Source of the DNA: Alloboseaceae bacterium BT-24-1
Lineage (GTDB): Bacteria > Pseudomonadota > Alphaproteobacteria > Rhizobiales > Beijerinckiaceae
Direction of reading: 5' to 3'
DNA: 64,000 bases
Assembly (NCBI GenBank): GCA_025846845.1
Contig: JAOYTL010000023.1
Location: 8,784 to 72,783, forward strand
Below, one piece after another: positions 57,501 to 63,898 of this stretch; the first letter of the stretch is position 1, and each line of letters opens with the position of its first letter. Below the pieces are notes generated by a model that had not been told where the DNA came from, did not search any database, and was given only the letters and a program-made list of their open reading frames with translations. A program made the translations under genes and the position numbers.

Positions 57501-60500
57501 CACGGCGAGCGGCGGAACGCTTGCCCTCGCCAACTTGAGCGCCGGCGCGAGCTCTATATTGACGGCGTCGGGTGCAGTCACACTGGGTAGCGCCGCTACC
57601 ATCGCAGGCGATCTCTCCGTGACATCGACAGGCGCCAGCATCACTGCTGCGAGTATTGAGGCCGCCGGTGCCGCGACACTGGCTGCTGCGACCTCAATCT
57701 CGGTCACGACCGGTCTGACGGCGGGCGGTGCGGCCAGTGTCACGGCGAGCGGCGGAACGCTTGCCCTCGCCAACTTGAGCGCCGGCGCGAGCTCTATATT
57801 GACGGCGTCGGGCACGGTCACGCTCGGCAGCGCCACCACGACGGCCGGCGATCTTTCCGTCACTTCGACCGGTGCGGGCATCATCGCCACTAGCATCGAC
57901 GCAGCCGAAGATGCGACGCTTGCTGCAGCGACTTCGATCTCGGTGACGAACGGCCTGACGGCAGGCGGCGCGGCCAGCGTCACAGCCAGCGGCGGAACGC
58001 TCGGACTCGGCAGCCTGAGCGCCGGCGCGAGCTCGACACTGACCGCGTCGGGCGTGGTCACGCTCGGCAGCGCCACGACGACGGCGGGTGACCTTGCGAT
58101 TACCTCTACTGGCGCAAGCATCGCCGCCGCGAGCATTAATGCGGCTGAAGACGCGACGCTTACCGCGGCGACTTCGATTTCGGTGGCGAATGGTGTGACG
58201 GCAGGCGGCGCCGCGAGCGTGACAGCCAGCAACGGGACGCTCGACCTCGGTAGCCTGAGCGGTGGCGCCAACTCGGCGCTGACCGCTTCGGGCACGATCA
58301 CATTCGGCAGCGCGACCACGACGACGGGTGATCTTGCGATCACCTCGACCGGCGCCAGCATCAGTGCCGTGAGCATCAGCGCCGCCGAAGACGCGACGCT
58401 CGCTGCCGCGACCTCTATCTCGGTGACGAACGGCGTGACGGCGGGCGGCGCAGCCAGCGTCACCGCCAGCGGCGGGGCGCTCGGCCTCGGCAGCCTGAAC
58501 GCTGGCGCGAGTTCCTCACTGACGGCCTCGGGCGCGATTACGCTGGGTAATGCGACGACGACGGCAGGCGATCTTTCAGTGACGTCGACGGGCGCAAGCA
58601 TCACGGCGGCGAGCATTGACGCGGCGAGTGCCGCGACACTCGCAGCCGCGACCTTTGTCTCGATCGCGAACGATCTTACGGCGGGCGGCGTGGCCAGCGT
58701 CACGGCCAGCGGCGGGACGCTCGGCCTCGGCAGCTTGAGTGCCGGCGCGAGTTCGACGCTGACAGCCCCGGGCACGATCACGCTCGGCATTGCGACGACA
58801 ACGGCCGGCGACCTTGCCATCACCTCGACGGGCGCGGGCATCGCCGCCACGAGCATCGACGTGGCTGAAGACGCGACACTTGCCGCCGCGACCTCGATCA
58901 CAGTGACGAACGGCGTGACGGCGGGCGGCGCGGCGACCATCACTGCCAGCGGTGGAGCGCTCGGTCTCGGCAGCTTGAGCGCGGGTGCGAGCTCCTCGCT
59001 GACGGCGTCCGGCGCAATTGTGCTCGGCAGCGCGGCGACGACAGCAGGTGATCTTTCCGTGACGTCGACGGGCGCCGGCATCATCGCCGCAAGCATCGAT
59101 GCGGCGGACACGGCCACGCTGACCGCTCATGCCTCGGTCTCGGTGACAAATGGTGTGACAGCGGGCGGCGCGGCCAGCGTCACCGCGAGCGGCGGTACGC
59201 TCGCCATTGACCGGCTAAACGCCGGCGCGAGTTCCTCGTTGACGGCCTCGGGCGCAGTCACGCTCGGCAGCGCCACGACGACGGTCGGCGACCTTGCGAT
59301 CACCTCGACGGGCGCCGGCATCACCGCCACGAGCATCGACGCAGCCGAAGATGCGACGCTTGCCGCAGCGGCCTCGGTTGCTGTGACGAATGGCGTGACG
59401 ACAGGCGGCGCGGCCGGCATCATCGCGCGCGGCGGGACGCTCGATCTCGGCAGCCTCAGCGCCGGAGCGAGTTCGTCGCTGACAGCTTCGGGCGCAATCA
59501 CGCTCGGAACTGCGACGACGACAGTGGGCAATTTGTCGATCGACTCCAGCGGTGCGGCGATAACGGCCTCAACCATCAACGTCGCCGCGGACGCGACGTT
59601 GACCGCCGCAACCCTGATTTCCGTCACGAACGGCCTCACAACGGGCGGCGCGGCCAACATCGCAGCCAGCGGTGGGAGCCTTGCCATCGATACGCTGAGC
59701 GCGGGAGCGAGTTCGTTCTTGTCCGCTTCCGGGGCGATCACACTGGGGCGCGCCGGAACGAGCGCGGGCGACCTCTCGGTCATGTCGACGGGGGCCGGGA
59801 TCATTGCGGCGACCGTCAACTCAGCCGGAAGCGCGACCCTTGCGGCTGCGACCTCGGTCTCGGTCACGAACGGGCTGAGCGCGGGGAGCGGCGCCAACCT
59901 CTCGGCCAATGGCGGAGCCCTTGCCGTCGATCAGTTGGATGCCGGCGCGACCTCGACGCTGACGGCTTCGGGGGCGATCACGCTCGGCAGTGCGAGGACG
60001 ACGGCAGGTGATCTGGCCATCACCTCGACGGGTGCCGGCATCACCGCTACGACCATCGATGCAGCCGAAGACGCGACGCTGACTGCCGCGGCCTCGATCT
60101 CGGTGACGAACCGCCTGACTGCGGGCGGCACGGCGAGAGTCACAGCCAATGGCGGGGCATTGGGTATCGATACCCTGAGCGCCGCGAGCGCGATCCTGTC
60201 CGCCTCCGATGCCGTAACGCTGGGCAGCGCCAGGACGACGGCAGGCGATCTCGCCATAACCTCGATCGGCGTTGGCATCACCGCTGCCGCCATCGATGCG
60301 GCGGGCATCGCGACACTGCGGTCCGCGACGGACCTGTCGATCTCGCGGCTCGTTGCCGGCGCTTCGGCGCGGCTCTCGGCGGGCGGTTCGGTCGTGGTTG
60401 GCAGCCTCGCTGTCGAACAGGATCTTGCCCTCGCTGCCGGTGAAAACCTTTTCCTCGGCACCGGGCGGGCGCGTTCGGGCGCGGTCTCGCTCATCTCCCA

Positions 60501-61506
60501 GCGTGGCAATATCCGGGTCGACCTGCTCGAAGGCGCCGGCACCGTGACCAGCTCGGCACTCGGGAACCTTGCTGTCGGCACGGTGCGCAGCGGCACGGAC
60601 ATCCTGCTCCAGTCCTCGGCCGGCACGATCCGCAGCGGAACGCTGACCAGCGGGCGCGATATCGGCCTGCAGGCACGCAGCATCATCTTCGATCGCCTCG
60701 ATGCCGGCCGCTCGGCCTCGCTCGCCGCCGAGGGGGATATAGCCGGCAGGCTTGTCGTTGCCACCGATGCGCTGGTACTGCAGGCAGGCCGCAGCGGCCA
60801 CGGCTCGATCGCGATCGAAACCGGCGCCGCGCGTAGTGCGAGTGCCGCGGCCGACGAGGTCAAGCTCGGGCGGTTCGGGGCGGGCGACAGCATCGTCATC
60901 CTGGGCACGCGCATCGCCGCCGACATCGTCCAGCTTCCAGGCGGAGCGGGGCTGCCGCTCAAGCTCGACATTGCCGGCTTGCGCGAGCGCACCGCCCAGA
61001 CGGTCGACCTGCGCATCGATACCGATCGTTTCCGGATCGGCCGCTTCGAGAGCATCGACGGTATGCTCACCACAACCTCGAACGACTTCGCGATTGCGGA
61101 AGCCTTCGTCCCCGGCGCCTTGCGGGTGGCGACACCGATCATGACCATCCTCGCCAATAACCGCAGCCTTGCTCCGGTGCCCGGTTATGATGTCCAGCTC
61201 TATCAGCGGGATCGGGGCTTCTCGCTGTCCGTCAACGGCAAGCGGCTGGCGACGAGCGCCTTCATCGTCGGGCTCGACTCCGATGTCGCCGATGCCCCGG
61301 AGGCGATGCATCTGGGCCGCGATCTGGCGCGGCTTGGCACTCTGTTGTCAAACGGGCTGTCCTTCGGCGAGATCGCCCGCGGCTTCGTTATGGGCACGGA
61401 TGGTCGCTGGCGCAGCACGGGCTCCGACGAGCCTGCCACGACCGCCAGCACAGGCGCTCCGCCCAAGCCGATCGTCAATCTCGCTGGTTTCGAGGAGCAG
61501 CCTTGA
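42556..61506 (+). CDS. Giant two-partner-secretion filamentous adhesin TpsA (LktA-type, 6316 aa)
   Basis: An unusually long, uninterrupted gene. An extended signal region (about 1-58, cleaved near AFAQ) is followed by the TPS secretion domain. Its blocks NMHLPQNTGVLVNIVRDGPV, NSYRNGQIGGHVYF and VINTGRLTVNTPT match the LktA-family filamentous adhesins recognised by TpsB. Most of the rest is beta-helix-type repeats rich in Ala, Gly, Ser, Thr and Val. Inserts include four helical repeats (about 2304-2486) with a fifth related unit near 4310-4365, a calcium-loop-like DTNNDGVPDKRV, four close Cys pairs (3039/3044, 3340/3348, 3625/3636, 3990/3998), and twelve 80-residue repeats in the C-terminal quarter. 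No C-terminal toxin domain is seen. Exported by the TpsB encoded next, to the cell surface. Confidence 0.93.
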   Translation: MARRRDARSQTAIRTDGAVLRHMTASSERRSVLAALRQRCLVGQAMALALWNAPAFAQNVITPDGRTQTNVAVSGNTTTITTKTISGGAGYNSFSRFEQGAGSTVNMHLPQNTGVLVNIVRDGPVVINGILNSYRNGQIGGHVYFSDSAGFTVGPSGVINTGRLTVNTPTREFLDQVIGPDGTVNETMAARLKANDVPISPDGKITIDGAINARRGVSLNGHSVSVAGQIKTNAAPVDIAERRERHRTAFSQSVNTAGLRHGGGMVARKGGGIEIVAAGTVVVSGQLSANATARRAAGTVTVRSGRGTTIAQTAKITATGTAPAPLPAGTAPSTPVNTGDGGKVSITSDAAITIARGATIDVSAARGAAGKAGSAIVFAGTNLDVASGAVFRGVAGTRGDGGFLELSARQTVTLGAVDVDLSARNGKAGLLYIDPTDVVIGTGGSANIVFNGTDVLVEATNSISILGDGIIDTRNFNRSANGGVLSAGNPSLGNSGSITLEARQINVAGQLLAGVSPGSFYTAGDVTLSASASDRRNSGKATAEATIDVSGTITGRDVKLLADATGVSSFINPGPGLALFAGLTNLSILTGLNGGYVASDITARVSVKNGASITATRDIVISATGTQEATLPAISVTAVSPLAAAVTYADLKARVTAEVESRASLTIGRNLTVEAKNEATLGATALAASAGQTLAAFAVAVGTTDIETKAIVSSGATVTVSSAASNVRVSAINENAFSTSATAMSISGGMVGLSVAYSDAKASAEARLGASLGSSSGRIGNVTVEAISDNSKNATSSAVTLGQNLIIESLQVANAMEVLFAPLTSRLGSREIGKFGSTLTLAKSDLSAIASIAADAGGAAPTIYATKAAVVSDVRDFALRAAADAGLSSNSKNPTAVNPEATVAMSAAVVYGDFRHTSRASIGAGVTLDANRIGVSATTAVPIANTWTDWGGFGETLSHLNGTFGVAGNILTSYASATAESSQLGLAGAVDYYKIANQTEAYVGPGATLRQNSGLGSWDIALGTGALQSFDKAVTVAASTKTETIDVAGNYGIFSGTGTSGGAGSAVGGAFADLQRESRTVAAVGAGVTITALELAVTAKTEDKIFVLAPTSGKAAGAFAANGMVVLVGIDNHTLASISNQATIDVTSIDVTARQFVSLFALTGAVTYGGANAIGVSVAALDTAGVTRAYIGDNSADLSGNRLGSGYAQGLITTRSLDVEAVTDGRITVASIAAAISDPNASKLSFFKGIAAQGKADAAVLRSGAGSGISLTAAGSAAVATTTLGTSAWIDGAVVVAKAGGAVITDVAATNAMVAEVASGSAALNLTGASSPLSGALSGAVAIGLFDNSTDARIASTTITGAGDTIVQALAGGRQTVVGVSIAAARANSGAAAVSAAIGIITDSVSAQIRNSAINGNSGASSGNDVLVNAYRATDIGIGGGAAYFGAQAGLGVALTYVSIDDPSGRDAVAALITDTSLSAIDKLTVAARTSSRIVSSAIAGGGGPDSNGLAGAIVITEISPTTRAAITDGSGAPSRIAMDGDVLVVADSGKDGTLDAALDSRLANTDPGQIDFTGSATNANQAANPIGASIIAIAGAVQAGKNNIGSSFLSNTISQSHIALIENVDLTSSTGVTVRAQDGSLITSVAVGLGVATGQFAGVASVAQQTIDAVVTARISGGSIMSRDVAVQAQASSTIRGSAGSLGIGIGAAAVGLSIVESSIANDVAAEIEGTQIRASRDVALTAGSTATIDTIAIGIALSRNVGLAGSVANNSVATDVGATITGADIIAGNNLGVFAANTDRITVSAGALGATAAAPGVAGGVSVVNNTIGGATAAAIAGSSVDARAGGTGSLSYDAGQLLTAFDLSTANSPSAAQPSLAMTARSVHGLGVIATSQQSVLANAVTGGVAAFPITGAVAIVPIRNVLGGSTSATIDSSQVDTRLTGTGSAAVAVEAASHSYAGTFITVGAIGGIAASGANAGTVMERSTKAALTRSTTGTTTPGYTGPGVSALDIAATSSQSAASNVIGFALGLGGAAAMGVVNSFGALTSASLDQGLVTAGRVGVTADSRNGFYARTVAVGVGGVGVGSAFIVGTSRNATLATIGGGSGQTVLNLNGALAVAATNRNAFTTLASGGAAGGFAGVAGMVSFVDVDNQTRAGLYGARVTIQPSATQTVGGVTSAAGISVTAHEATSIRPTTAAGATGSIGAGAGANIASLDGLVQADIQGSTLVAPGAVSASATSERDVSALTVTYGVGGSAGIGAAVALISVGTGAPSGASGELTAGGSGTLSRIGQLTAGNADLILSAAGLASYRSYRGAAGTAMSESELREAARTDYNLLLANGTVSAGTYTLTDAGVTALRSSAATALNIASPTDAEVRSWAATRYTALSGGAVSYLLSDTGLSTYRSQVVATTPGASDDQVRSAANDAYARLLANGTVSGGVLTLSTAGLETYRAEANASLGRTATDTEIRNYAAQQYGFFTGNRSRIAAPAAQSAAALLESAGSATTASVSGGSIASAAVSVSALSRTTTTNTADGVGVGGGGVGAATAYTDIGDKVSARLDQISVTTGSIAVTANSTDGTGSAARVEATAGAGGLAAAAGAAVADGAISNQVTATLGGTLTVAGATSVNANNSQTSRSDAFGATVAGGLALGVSLAKSSAESTVAARYANGSSLTGTGLTIGAQSTGAAHAAAVAGVGGLLVAGSGAAANATDSSNVSAVIGAGARANVGTGTISVTATASPDAKAAAFGVAVAGGLAVGVAVAKATVGTQVLAAIEGNASLIASQFTAGLLSVTATGSVFGTAAGDAVRLSDSTSGFARGGYSAAASAVAGSGSYYVSATGTDARARNTSSVTASVGDYVRLPSGTVTITATNTTLQAAKATGITVGGTGAVGAVNAQADAATTTTASLGASSTMGGSGTGRFTLTATGEDTQIVRAEAGTGGGLYAGSGATGSTSNTSDVTASIGANAVIQTGLATIGASHAARYASLVDSLQATALGASAALARNSANVDVLVSLGAGARITAAGPGTAGCYLTSCLQAISLTSRNAFTQLDLGDSVRAAAGGGINGAGATSRTEIDGTSNVTLGNGAILIAGTSPTAAPGPILVQAWTELTGNDTATLTTGGLLQGAGVSARYRADVDNTVTLGDNVVLNSFGVINIGTYTLADVRANAYVSTYGLASVGLADADVTIRTDNKVLIGTNSELLGLYDVNVTAGRDGSGLRTNRLSGTATALGYVRGLIAVPDADASTNLQNHARVEVGSGTTISSAQNVTLGAYDGVLDADADGTGHGYQLYFIPVTSGSSSPGRSSTSTLVMNGTATAGIYNTQRIEIGCGVNASVQCGLNETPTIRFISGAPVTASYTTAFDPIAYINARYDAAVASTLISGVSSAPVRAVRLGQLYAAGGNVFVNASTVQGAGSLIANGGPSITVINRSAAYLVLDNGAYIPESTGGQIVGASGTLTRQSNPDATPRIIIDNAYGGQLDASGNGPALLIAGDLTNLGGLVSINNTLGSFGFSGQRIDALQFNATVPNGAVAVSSNGPNGMYTPGASPQAEYGSYIYYPGGRPGSTSFNADEAVIAAANALAAGQGATDLNYFLYGRQSEGATRNFSMQFFGNCAGYIADSGYNCTGGYDMGNNIRFMVIPTVPTYRESNPVAQGGGTQIYGAQVAIKATTINVNASIEAGRITNWSGNIGGNVGDILRGSRQSWLDAGYTTVSLASIFGGGWSAAGAAPVSYDLVNDRLVMADVNASSGGGSVLLDGQIISTNTLGRIKINGGFGDVSVNNQSGLDFVVNRINTGTAAGVNASVSKITIVDRLVTSGANTTVYAYTPGSGIAVYKTHNGAQPTLSGVGASTPVAFISGDTTSYNPVTGTRYEWTQQAILQKEGLTEANRNQRDIPGVYWRFDSGTSGNPWVYVDAQSPSTNPGANWMHWWARNAQSPSATQVSGRLTNDTSLTNVGLTQEITGGQLDFIHNSASYGGCNGQAINHCDRDFVAQPGASQAQWAYNYVTRAFVQVTASVKADNPFAVSFAGNAAGRVSITSNSSVIQQGNIVNPSGTTTIIASGGSFTQAPNATILSNNLNLTARDSIGTQSAAIQATLTPGAQLDARTGSGGINLDITGSARVVALRADQTPGAYGNINVRATGSLEAVATGSTNIAGRNITLVSDEGSIGSLSNLMTMRAVATQLPNGSYVDGVVSLSARGDIGISQVAGDLRVGQIESKAGDVRIDVVAGRLVSASGQTAAQALSADQLTKVSRALKLTAADGAAAAAQGSIAAFEKQITQTYAQYSALLRDGSVAMVDTNNDGVPDKRVFTLNTAAIPLYQAFADAELGRTAGTDEVAAYAARRYTAYSGVFESAYGGGWVDQARFNPATLESNYSFSVNGADVAPGLANRIAGDAVWTERQLVSAINTSALQPDPGVVGNGRALVIGHDVTLNTAGSIGSLAPDVQVALAAIRDGSVTNPQLAALAVATTPGTVKLIGQRQDGSLVEVTDLNHVPNGVTLVRVDVKQTAPLFINATGTFSASAQGDVYVQSTGAPNSAGGTLTIGRITATGTVSLQAPQAIVAGTQADGTTPRNPVQIQTSGDLILVAGGGGIGSAATPLTYQIGGRLVSASAAAGDAYLVANAGNAEIGRIFASGTASLIARAGGIQGYLPGVAISADSIRVNATGNVGSATAALGLRVGSTGAISGTIGGSAWLSGPAIAGQSPTAFRLGNLTAETGLSVTADGEIDVLQGARSGTGAVSLTGAGIAMASGANITAAGRIALASGSDLVLGRVVSTLAAPVGGASIALTATGAIIGNGDSAALIDAHQAGGVISLYAGGGIGTASAALAFAAPTISARSLNGSVYLSTAGAIHATGLTADAGTVALSAGGDLVLDTVASSSGARLSTSNGSLTLGTLLAGGDSTLAASRAVTITSATTTAGDLSITSTGAGIVAISASAAGDATLVAATSVSVTTGLTAGDAANVTASGGTLALANLSAGASSILTASGAVTLGSAATIAGDLSVTSTGASITAASIEAAGAATLAAATSISVTTGLTAGGAASVTASGGTLALANLSAGASSILTASGTVTLGSATTTAGDLSVTSTGAGIIATSIDAAEDATLAAATSISVTNGLTAGGAASVTASGGTLGLGSLSAGASSTLTASGVVTLGSATTTAGDLAITSTGASIAAASINAAEDATLTAATSISVANGVTAGGAASVTASNGTLDLGSLSGGANSALTASGTITFGSATTTTGDLAITSTGASISAVSISAAEDATLAAATSISVTNGVTAGGAASVTASGGALGLGSLNAGASSSLTASGAITLGNATTTAGDLSVTSTGASITAASIDAASAATLAAATFVSIANDLTAGGVASVTASGGTLGLGSLSAGASSTLTAPGTITLGIATTTAGDLAITSTGAGIAATSIDVAEDATLAAATSITVTNGVTAGGAATITASGGALGLGSLSAGASSSLTASGAIVLGSAATTAGDLSVTSTGAGIIAASIDAADTATLTAHASVSVTNGVTAGGAASVTASGGTLAIDRLNAGASSSLTASGAVTLGSATTTVGDLAITSTGAGITATSIDAAEDATLAAAASVAVTNGVTTGGAAGIIARGGTLDLGSLSAGASSSLTASGAITLGTATTTVGNLSIDSSGAAITASTINVAADATLTAATLISVTNGLTTGGAANIAASGGSLAIDTLSAGASSFLSASGAITLGRAGTSAGDLSVMSTGAGIIAATVNSAGSATLAAATSVSVTNGLSAGSGANLSANGGALAVDQLDAGATSTLTASGAITLGSARTTAGDLAITSTGAGITATTIDAAEDATLTAAASISVTNRLTAGGTARVTANGGALGIDTLSAASAILSASDAVTLGSARTTAGDLAITSIGVGITAAAIDAAGIATLRSATDLSISRLVAGASARLSAGGSVVVGSLAVEQDLALAAGENLFLGTGRARSGAVSLISQRGNIRVDLLEGAGTVTSSALGNLAVGTVRSGTDILLQSSAGTIRSGTLTSGRDIGLQARSIIFDRLDAGRSASLAAEGDIAGRLVVATDALVLQAGRSGHGSIAIETGAARSASAAADEVKLGRFGAGDSIVILGTRIAADIVQLPGGAGLPLKLDIAGLRERTAQTVDLRIDTDRFRIGRFESIDGMLTTTSNDFAIAEAFVPGALRVATPIMTILANNRSLAPVPGYDVQLYQRDRGFSLSVNGKRLATSAFIVGLDSDVADAPEAMHLGRDLARLGTLLSNGLSFGEIARGFVMGTDGRWRSTGSDEPATTASTGAPPKPIVNLAGFEEQP
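49465..50013 (+). repeat. Four helical repeats of about 46 residues inside the adhesin
   Basis: Units begin LSAAGLASYRS, LTDAGVTALRS, LSDTGLSTYRS and LSTAGLETYRA; each continues with a (T/S)-(D/E)-x-(E/Q)-(L/V/I)-R-x-x-A helix and most end with LLANGTVSGG or a similar turn. The predicted helices stand out from the beta-rich protein. A related unit occurs at about 55440-55650 (YSALLRDGSV to YAARRYTAYSG), there preceded by a DxNNDGxPD loop. Confidence 0.7.
57301..60360 (+). repeat. Tandem 240-bp (80-aa) repeats in the adhesin gene
   Basis: The segment TAGGAASVTASGGTL recurs at bases 57481, 57721, 57961 and so on to 60121: twelve copies spaced exactly 240 bases with no indel; a partial unit flanks each side. 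Each unit includes (S/A)(V/I)TSTGAGI, an ATLAAATSISVTNG-like stretch and ASSxLTASGAITLGS. Copies at 57498-57572 and 57738-57812 are identical over about 75 bases, showing recent duplication or conversion, while others differ at many third positions. Confidence 0.9.
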
Positions 61507-63134
61507 ACCGAGCAAGACGCGTTGCCGTCGGTTGTGTTCTGACTCTCGCGGCGGGCTTCGCCGCGAGCCCTACGCTTGCGCAGGTCCTGCCGCAGACCCT
61601 GGAGAATGAGGCTGCGCGCCAGCGGCGCGAGATCGAGCGCCAGACCGCACCGCCGCGTCAGCGCGGTCCGGGCGTGGTGGCGCCCACGCCAGGGCCAAGG
61701 CTCGAATTCCCCGCTGGCGGCGCGACCGTGGTGCTCACGCGGGTCGACTTCGACGCATCGAAGTTTATCAGCCAGGTCGAGCTCGATGCTATCCGGGCCC
61801 GCTATCTCGGCAAGCGCGTCGATCTCGCCGCGATCGGCAAGCTGGTCCAGGAGGTCAACGACCTCTATGCCGCGAAGGGCCAGATCACGGCGAGCGCCGT
61901 GCTGCCGCCGCAGAAGCTCGATGGCGGCGTGCTCAAGGTCAAGCTCGTCGAGGGGCGGGTCGGCAAGGTCGGCATCGGCGGCGCCGTGCAGACTTGGCCT
62001 TGGTATGTCCGTTCGCAGGTATCGATCGCCGAGGACGATGTCGTCGATGCGCCGGCACTCAACCGCCAGGTCTCGATCTTCAACCGCCTCAACGAGCTGC
62101 AGATCCGGGCCCAGCTTGCGGCAGGCGCGGCCTTCGGGCTGACGGATGTCGAGCTCTCGCTGACCGAGCCGCTGCGCAACACCGCCCAGATTTCCTATGA
62201 CAATCAGGGCGTGCTCTCGACTGGGCGCTATCAGGGCACGCTGTTCCTGCGCCACCACAACCTGCTCGGCATCGACGACAAGCTGGTGCTCTACGGCTCG
62301 CGGGCACGCGGCAGCATCCTCGGTAGCGGCAGCTATACGATCCCGGTCTCGCCCTGGGGCACGCGGCTCGGCGTAACTTATACACGTTCGGCCTACCGCA
62401 TCGTCGGCGGCTCCATCCGCGAACTGCGCCCCGAGGGCATATCCGAGAGCGGGGCGCTTACGCTCTCGCAACCCATCTTCGCCACCGACACCATTCTGCT
62501 GCAGGCGACGGGCGCACTCGGCCGCGGGCGCGGCCGCAGCAAGCTCCTCGACATCTCAACGGTCGACACCAACTACATCAAGACCTCGGCTGGCGGCTTG
62601 CTGACCGTGAACTTGCCGAACCTCACGCATTCCACGAGCGTGAACTGGACGCAGGTGGCGCATGAGGACACGCTGGCGGGCAGCAAGCGCAACTACACGA
62701 TCTGGACCGGCAACAGCGCTTCGCTCTGGCGCATCACCGATGACATCTACGGCTCGTTCGTCGGCGCCGGGCAGTATACGACGGAATCGCAACTGCCGGG
62801 TGACCAGATCTTCCAGATCGGCGGCCCGACGACGGTTCGCGGCTACCCGATCGGCAGCGCCTTCGGCAATTCGGGCTTCTACGGCCAGGCCGAGCTGCAC
62901 TACGCGCTGCCCGAGCCGCTGAAACTCGAGAGCTTCGTCTTCCTCGATCATGGCCAGACATATCTCAACGGCGCGCGGGTGACGCATGCCACCTCGGTGG
63001 GCGCGGGCCTGATCTGGCGCCCGCTCGAATGGGCATCGCTCGAAGGCGGCGTCGGGCGGCCGCTCCAGCGCGTTTCGGCTGCGCAGCGCGATGTCGAACT
63101 CTATTTCCGGCTCACCTTGCGCGCGAGCATCTGA
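61503..63134 (+). CDS. Two-partner-secretion outer-membrane transporter TpsB (ShlB/FhaC family)
   Basis: A 543-aa protein. TTG start at 61503 overlaps the tpsA stop (TTGA) and follows GAGGAG at a good distance, so translation is coupled. A signal peptide is cleaved near TLAQ (27). An N-terminal plug-helix-like stretch (about 30-60) precedes POTRA domains (VVLTRVDFDASKFISQVELD; LDGGVLKVKLVEGRVGKVGI), then a 16-strand barrel with the loop-6 motif GGPTTVRGYPIGSAFGN and a C-terminal LYFRLTLRAS strand. It exports the giant adhesin across the outer membrane by recognising its N-terminal TPS domain. Length is normal for the family. Confidence 0.93.
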   Translation: MNRARRVAVGCVLTLAAGFAASPTLAQVLPQTLENEAARQRREIERQTAPPRQRGPGVVAPTPGPRLEFPAGGATVVLTRVDFDASKFISQVELDAIRARYLGKRVDLAAIGKLVQEVNDLYAAKGQITASAVLPPQKLDGGVLKVKLVEGRVGKVGIGGAVQTWPWYVRSQVSIAEDDVVDAPALNRQVSIFNRLNELQIRAQLAAGAAFGLTDVELSLTEPLRNTAQISYDNQGVLSTGRYQGTLFLRHHNLLGIDDKLVLYGSRARGSILGSGSYTIPVSPWGTRLGVTYTRSAYRIVGGSIRELRPEGISESGALTLSQPIFATDTILLQATGALGRGRGRSKLLDISTVDTNYIKTSAGGLLTVNLPNLTHSTSVNWTQVAHEDTLAGSKRNYTIWTGNSASLWRITDDIYGSFVGAGQYTTESQLPGDQIFQIGGPTTVRGYPIGSAFGNSGFYGQAELHYALPEPLKLESFVFLDHGQTYLNGARVTHATSVGAGLIWRPLEWASLEGGVGRPLQRVSAAQRDVELYFRLTLRASI

Positions 63135-63157
63135 GCTTTTCTGACGAGGATCCGATC

Positions 63158-63868
63158 ATGGCGCCCCTGCCGCTGTTCTATTCAAGCATCACCGTGCTCG
63201 ACCGCAACGAGCATCGCGAGGCGCGCATCGCCCCGTCGGAGGCACCCTATGCCTTCGCGGCCGGAGCCCATGTGCTGCCGGCGCTGCTGCCGGAGTTCGC
63301 GGTCGCATGCCGAGACATGCCGATTCTCTTCCTGGATGAGGCTGGCACCGTCTCGCCTTTGTTCATGGTCGGAATGCGACCCGGCGAGAGCTGCTTCGTC
63401 GATGCCGAAGGGCGCTGGCGCGGTCAGCATGCGCCGGCCTATCTGCGGCGCTACCCGTTCGTCGGCGGCGAGGTCTCGGCGGAGCAGCAGGTCATCTGCA
63501 TCGACGGCGGCTTCTCCGGCCTGCAGAACGAGCAGGGCGAGCGCCTCTTCACCGAGGAAGGCGAGCCGGCGGAAGCCTTGCAGCGGGTCATCACCTTCGT
63601 CGGCGAATATGCCGATGCCGCCAAGGCCACGGCCGCCTTCACCGCCGAGCTCAGGGCCCTCGACCTGTTCCATACCATCAACATCGAAATACGCTCGGCC
63701 AGCGGCGCGAGCTCGAATTTCTCCGGCTTCATGGCGGTGAACGAGGAGCGCCTCAACGCGCTGTCGGACGAGGTCTGGCTCGATCTGCGGCGGAAAGGCT
63801 ATCTGGCGCCGATCCACGCCCATCTGATCAGCCTGGCGAACTTCGCCCTGCTCGGCGAGCGTTCATAG
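63158..63868 (+). CDS. SapC-family protein
   Basis: ATG at 63158 with GAGGA upstream gives 236 aa. The pattern (YAFAAGAHVLPALLPEFAVA, PILFLDEAGTVSPLFMVGM, ENQ-like QNEQGERLFTEEGEPAEAL and FVGEYADAAKATAAF) fits the SapC family, cytoplasmic-looking proteins often found near large surface or secreted proteins. The biochemical role is unknown. Following tpsB by 23 bases, it is likely the last gene of the adhesin operon and may help production or modification of the adhesin; this is inferred from position only. Confidence 0.75.
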   Translation: MAPLPLFYSSITVLDRNEHREARIAPSEAPYAFAAGAHVLPALLPEFAVACRDMPILFLDEAGTVSPLFMVGMRPGESCFVDAEGRWRGQHAPAYLRRYPFVGGEVSAEQQVICIDGGFSGLQNEQGERLFTEEGEPAEALQRVITFVGEYADAAKATAAFTAELRALDLFHTINIEIRSASGASSNFSGFMAVNEERLNALSDEVWLDLRRKGYLAPIHAHLISLANFALLGERS

Positions 63869-63898
63869 ACGCGATTGACCTGCTAGAGCATGCTTCAT

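Noticed and set aside
57481..60360. CRISPR-like regular spacing
   Set aside because: The 240-base units are coding and homologous along their whole length, with no short repeats separated by unique spacers.
57162..61311. Long minus-strand repetitive frames opposite the 240-bp repeats
   Set aside because: They only mirror the periodicity of the coding repeats on the plus strand.
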